A DNA stretch of 64,000 bases, taken from NCBI RefSeq assembly GCF_014191715.1, contig NZ_JACHWY010000001.1, positions 620,001-684,000 of the forward strand, in the 5' to 3' direction. The translations under genes and the position numbers were made by a program. A model generated the notes under the pieces. The model worked only from the letters and a program-made list of their open reading frames with translations, searched no databases and was not told the DNA's origin. Source of the stretch: Litorivivens lipolytica (lineage in GTDB: Bacteria; Pseudomonadota; Gammaproteobacteria; Pseudomonadales; Spongiibacteraceae). Shown here one piece after another: positions 62,652 to 64,000 of this stretch (position 1 is its first letter; each line of letters opens with the position of its first letter).

Positions 62652-64000
62652 ATGAGATTGAAGTCCCTCCCGCGTTTCGCCCTACTCGCAACCGCATTCA
62701 CTCTGGCAGCCTCGCTGTGCACCGCCGCAGTTGAGGTGGTATCACCACTGCAACCCACGGCAGTGCAGGCCCAGACTGCAAAAATGATCGTCAAACAGCT
62801 TGAACAGGAGCACTACGTCAACCTCAAGCTGGACGACAACACCTCCGCCATGTTGCTCGATGCCTTTATCAAAACGCTGGATCCGGGAAAGGTTTTCTTT
62901 CTGCAGTCGGACATCAACGAATTTCAGCGCCTGCGCAGCCAGTTGGACGACGAGCTAAAAAAAGGCGAGCTTAGTGGCGGCTTTGCCATTTACAACCGCT
63001 ATCACAAACGCCTTACTGAGCGCCTCCAGAAAACCATAGGCGAACTGCCAGCGATGGTCAGAAACTTTGATTTCACGGAGGACGAGGAGCTAGAACTGGA
63101 TCGCGAGAACTCTCCCTGGCCCGCCAATGCCAAGGCCGCGGACGACCTGTGGCGCAAGCAGATCAAGAATCGCGTACTTTCGCTGAAACTGACGGGCAAG
63201 GAAGAAAAAGACACGCTGGAGTTGCTGCTAAAGCGCTACAGCAACCAGTTGTCGCGTGTGGAACAGTCCACCAGCGAGGACGTGTTTCAGTACTACATGA
63301 ACGCCCTGTCGTCAGTCTACGACCCGCATACTGACTATTTCTCGCCGCGCATCTCTGAAAACTTCCAGATCAATATGAGCTTGAAACTGGAAGGTATCGG
63401 CGCCGTGCTTCAGTCCGACGATGAGTACACCAAGGTTGTGCGACTGGTCCCCGCCGGGCCTGCGGACAAGAACGGCCAGTTGCACCCCGCTGATCGCATC
63501 ATCGCGGTAGCTGAAGGTAAAAACGGGGAGTTCAAGGATGTCATTGGCTGGCGACTGGATGACGTCGTCGACCTGATTCGCGGGCCCAAAGGCACCCACG
63601 TGCGCTTGCAGGTCATTCCTGCCGAATCCCAGAGTGAAGAGGTTCGAAAAACCATCACGATTGAGCGCAACGAGGTCAAGCTAGAGGAACAAAGTGCCCA
63701 GAAGGAAATGATTCAGGTTTACCGGGATGGCCGTGTCGTCAAAGTCGGTGTCATCAGCATTCCCGCCTTCTATCTCGACTTTGAGGCCCTTCGCCGTGGC
63801 GACCCCGACTTTCGAAGCTCGACCCGCGATACCCAGCGCCTGCTGAACGAGCTGCTGGCCGACGGTGCTGAAGGAATTATCATTGACCTGCGAGACAATG
63901 GCGGTGGTTCGCTGGCCGAAGCCAATGCCCTGACCGGACTGTTTATCGAATCCGGACCGACCGTTCAGATTCGCTTTGCCAACGCCTGGGTTAAGCGCGA
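62652..64000 (+). CDS. prc: Carboxy-terminal processing protease Prc/Tsp (5' part, runs off the right edge)
   Basis: 449 codons are visible. Signal peptide MRLKSLPRFALLATAFTLAASLCTA, the N-terminal helical domain of Tsp-type proteases, SSVYDPHTDYFSPRISENFQINMSLKLEGIGAVLQ, a PDZ domain (about 235-330, KVVRLVPAGPADKNGQLHPADRIIAV) and the start of the S41 peptidase domain (DLRDNGGGSLAEANALTGLFI). The catalytic Ser and Lys lie beyond the edge. Periplasmic protease that trims or degrades proteins by C-terminal recognition. Confidence 0.95.
   Translation, partial: MRLKSLPRFALLATAFTLAASLCTAAVEVVSPLQPTAVQAQTAKMIVKQLEQEHYVNLKLDDNTSAMLLDAFIKTLDPGKVFFLQSDINEFQRLRSQLDDELKKGELSGGFAIYNRYHKRLTERLQKTIGELPAMVRNFDFTEDEELELDRENSPWPANAKAADDLWRKQIKNRVLSLKLTGKEEKDTLELLLKRYSNQLSRVEQSTSEDVFQYYMNALSSVYDPHTDYFSPRISENFQINMSLKLEGIGAVLQSDDEYTKVVRLVPAGPADKNGQLHPADRIIAVAEGKNGEFKDVIGWRLDDVVDLIRGPKGTHVRLQVIPAESQSEEVRKTITIERNEVKLEEQSAQKEMIQVYRDGRVVKVGVISIPAFYLDFEALRRGDPDFRSSTRDTQRLLNELLADGAEGIIIDLRDNGGGSLAEANALTGLFIESGPTVQIRFANAWVKR

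Overview
The window looks like a chromosomal segment of a free-living, polarly flagellated, aerobic gammaproteobacterium. The gene order of the flagellar block (fleQ-fleR-fliEFGHIJ, fliKLMNOPQR-flhBA-flhF-fleN-fliA, flgBCDEFGHIJKL) is of the Pseudomonas/Vibrio type. The metabolic genes and the moderately GC-rich composition would suit a marine lineage related to Cellvibrionales, but that placement is a guess. No rRNA, tRNA, CRISPR array, integrase or transposase was seen.

Layout. 1-8.0 kb holds the end of a siroheme nitrite/sulfite reductase (cysI), a 36-residue membrane peptide, B12-dependent methionine synthase (metH), the Fe-S carrier nfuA, a spacer built of two large inverted repeats, and an MHS-type MFS transporter. 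8.2-15 kb is a respiratory module: cytochrome bo quinol oxidase cyoABCD, a SURF1 assembly factor, a RegB/RegA-type redox two-component pair and a DUF2970 membrane protein. 15-21.2 kb is mixed: an acyl-CoA synthetase, a secreted choice-of-anchor-P-like protein, a tandem AP2-domain protein, a DUF3754 membrane protein and an orphan modA. 21.2-59.4 kb is one nearly complete flagellar regulon. 59.4-64 kb holds a MASE1/CHASE/PAS hybrid-length sensor kinase and the start of a Prc/Tsp periplasmic protease.

Flagellar logic read from the DNA. Six sigma-54 (-24/-12) elements can be read in front of fleR, fliK, fliL, fliD, flgB and flgA. Two strong sigma-28 promoters precede fliC and flgM, and a weaker one precedes a second fliK-like gene. 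This gives a cascade FleQ -> FleR with RpoN -> FliA, with FlgM as anti-sigma factor.

The most interesting signals are regulatory. (1) A phased array of alternating GCGGCAA/TTGCCGC half-sites, spaced exactly 11 bp apart, occurs between the divergent flgB/flgA sigma-54 promoters and again inside fliK; a two-site version lies in flaG, upstream of the fliD promoter. It is a strong candidate for the FleR enhancer. (2) FleR has Glu instead of Asp at its phosphorylation position and the partner kinase gene fleS is missing. (3) FleQ lacks its whole N-terminal receiver-like domain. (4) Every chemotaxis gene is missing from its usual place (cheVR between flgA and flgB, cheYZAB/motCD/cheW after fliA), although FliM keeps its CheY-binding motif. 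Together these suggest a rewired, phosphorylation-independent flagellar hierarchy.
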